A stretch of 5,851 bases of DNA from Pseudomonadota bacterium (GTDB lineage: Bacteria > Pseudomonadota > Gammaproteobacteria > Burkholderiales > Methylophilaceae), in contig JAKPIR010000228.1 of the NCBI GenBank assembly GCA_029549705.1, positions 1 through 5,851 of the forward strand, written 5' to 3'. This document shows positions 5,839 to 5,851 of the stretch, one piece after another. A model generated the notes under the pieces. The model had not been told where the DNA came from and ran no database searches. It saw only the letters and a program-made list of their open reading frames with translations. Every line of letters starts with the position of its first letter. Position 1 is the stretch's first letter. The position numbers were made by a program, and so were the translations under genes.

Positions 5839-5851
5839 CGCTAGTCTCAAT

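Noticed and set aside
1..5851. Mobile element, CRISPR array, tRNA/rRNA, toxin-antitoxin pair or defence system
   Set aside because: No transposase, integrase, regularly spaced repeats, RNA gene or defence domain was seen on either strand.

Overview
The window reads as ordinary chromosomal DNA from a betaproteobacterium. All six genes lie on the minus strand, so transcription runs from right to left. The combination of a CarA with typical proteobacterial sequence, RecJ directly behind an RpfE-like 'phosphoglycerate mutase' family gene, a DUF455 ferritin-like protein and a YjdF-type membrane protein, with balanced to slightly AT-rich composition, suggests a Nitrosomonadales or Methylophilaceae-type organism. 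That placement is inference from gene content and was not tested by a search.

Layout from right to left, in the direction of transcription. At the right edge (5808-5838) a strong intrinsic terminator closes a gene lying beyond the window. A short RpfE-like protein (5740-5213) follows, and after 10 nt comes recJ (5202-3496), giving a likely two-gene unit. The RpfE-like gene has an extended -10 element placed so that its mRNA may be leaderless. Between recJ and the next gene (3293-3495) there is a bidirectional terminator (3393-3421), a second small hairpin (3447-3467) and an inverted repeat (3362-3391).

The second unit has three genes: an SMP-30/gluconolactonase-like beta-propeller lipoprotein (3292-2369), a DUF455 ferritin-like protein (2320-1529) and a YjdF/DUF2238 six-helix membrane protein (1529-882). 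The last two overlap by one base (TAATG). A REP-like palindrome with GTAG heads (2332-2361) sits in the short gap between the first two.

The third unit begins with a near-consensus sigma70 promoter (846-874) just behind the YjdF-type stop codon. A 112-nt leader with a GC-containing hairpin leads into carA, which starts with GTG at 728 and is cut by the left edge before its catalytic cysteine.

The functions are mostly housekeeping: pyrimidine/arginine precursor synthesis and DNA repair, plus an envelope-associated trio of unknown role. I see no phage, insertion sequence, CRISPR array, toxin-antitoxin pair, tRNA or rRNA. I found no convincing new system. The points most worth a second look are the palindrome, the cut-down RpfE-like gene with its possibly leaderless start, and the carA leader.
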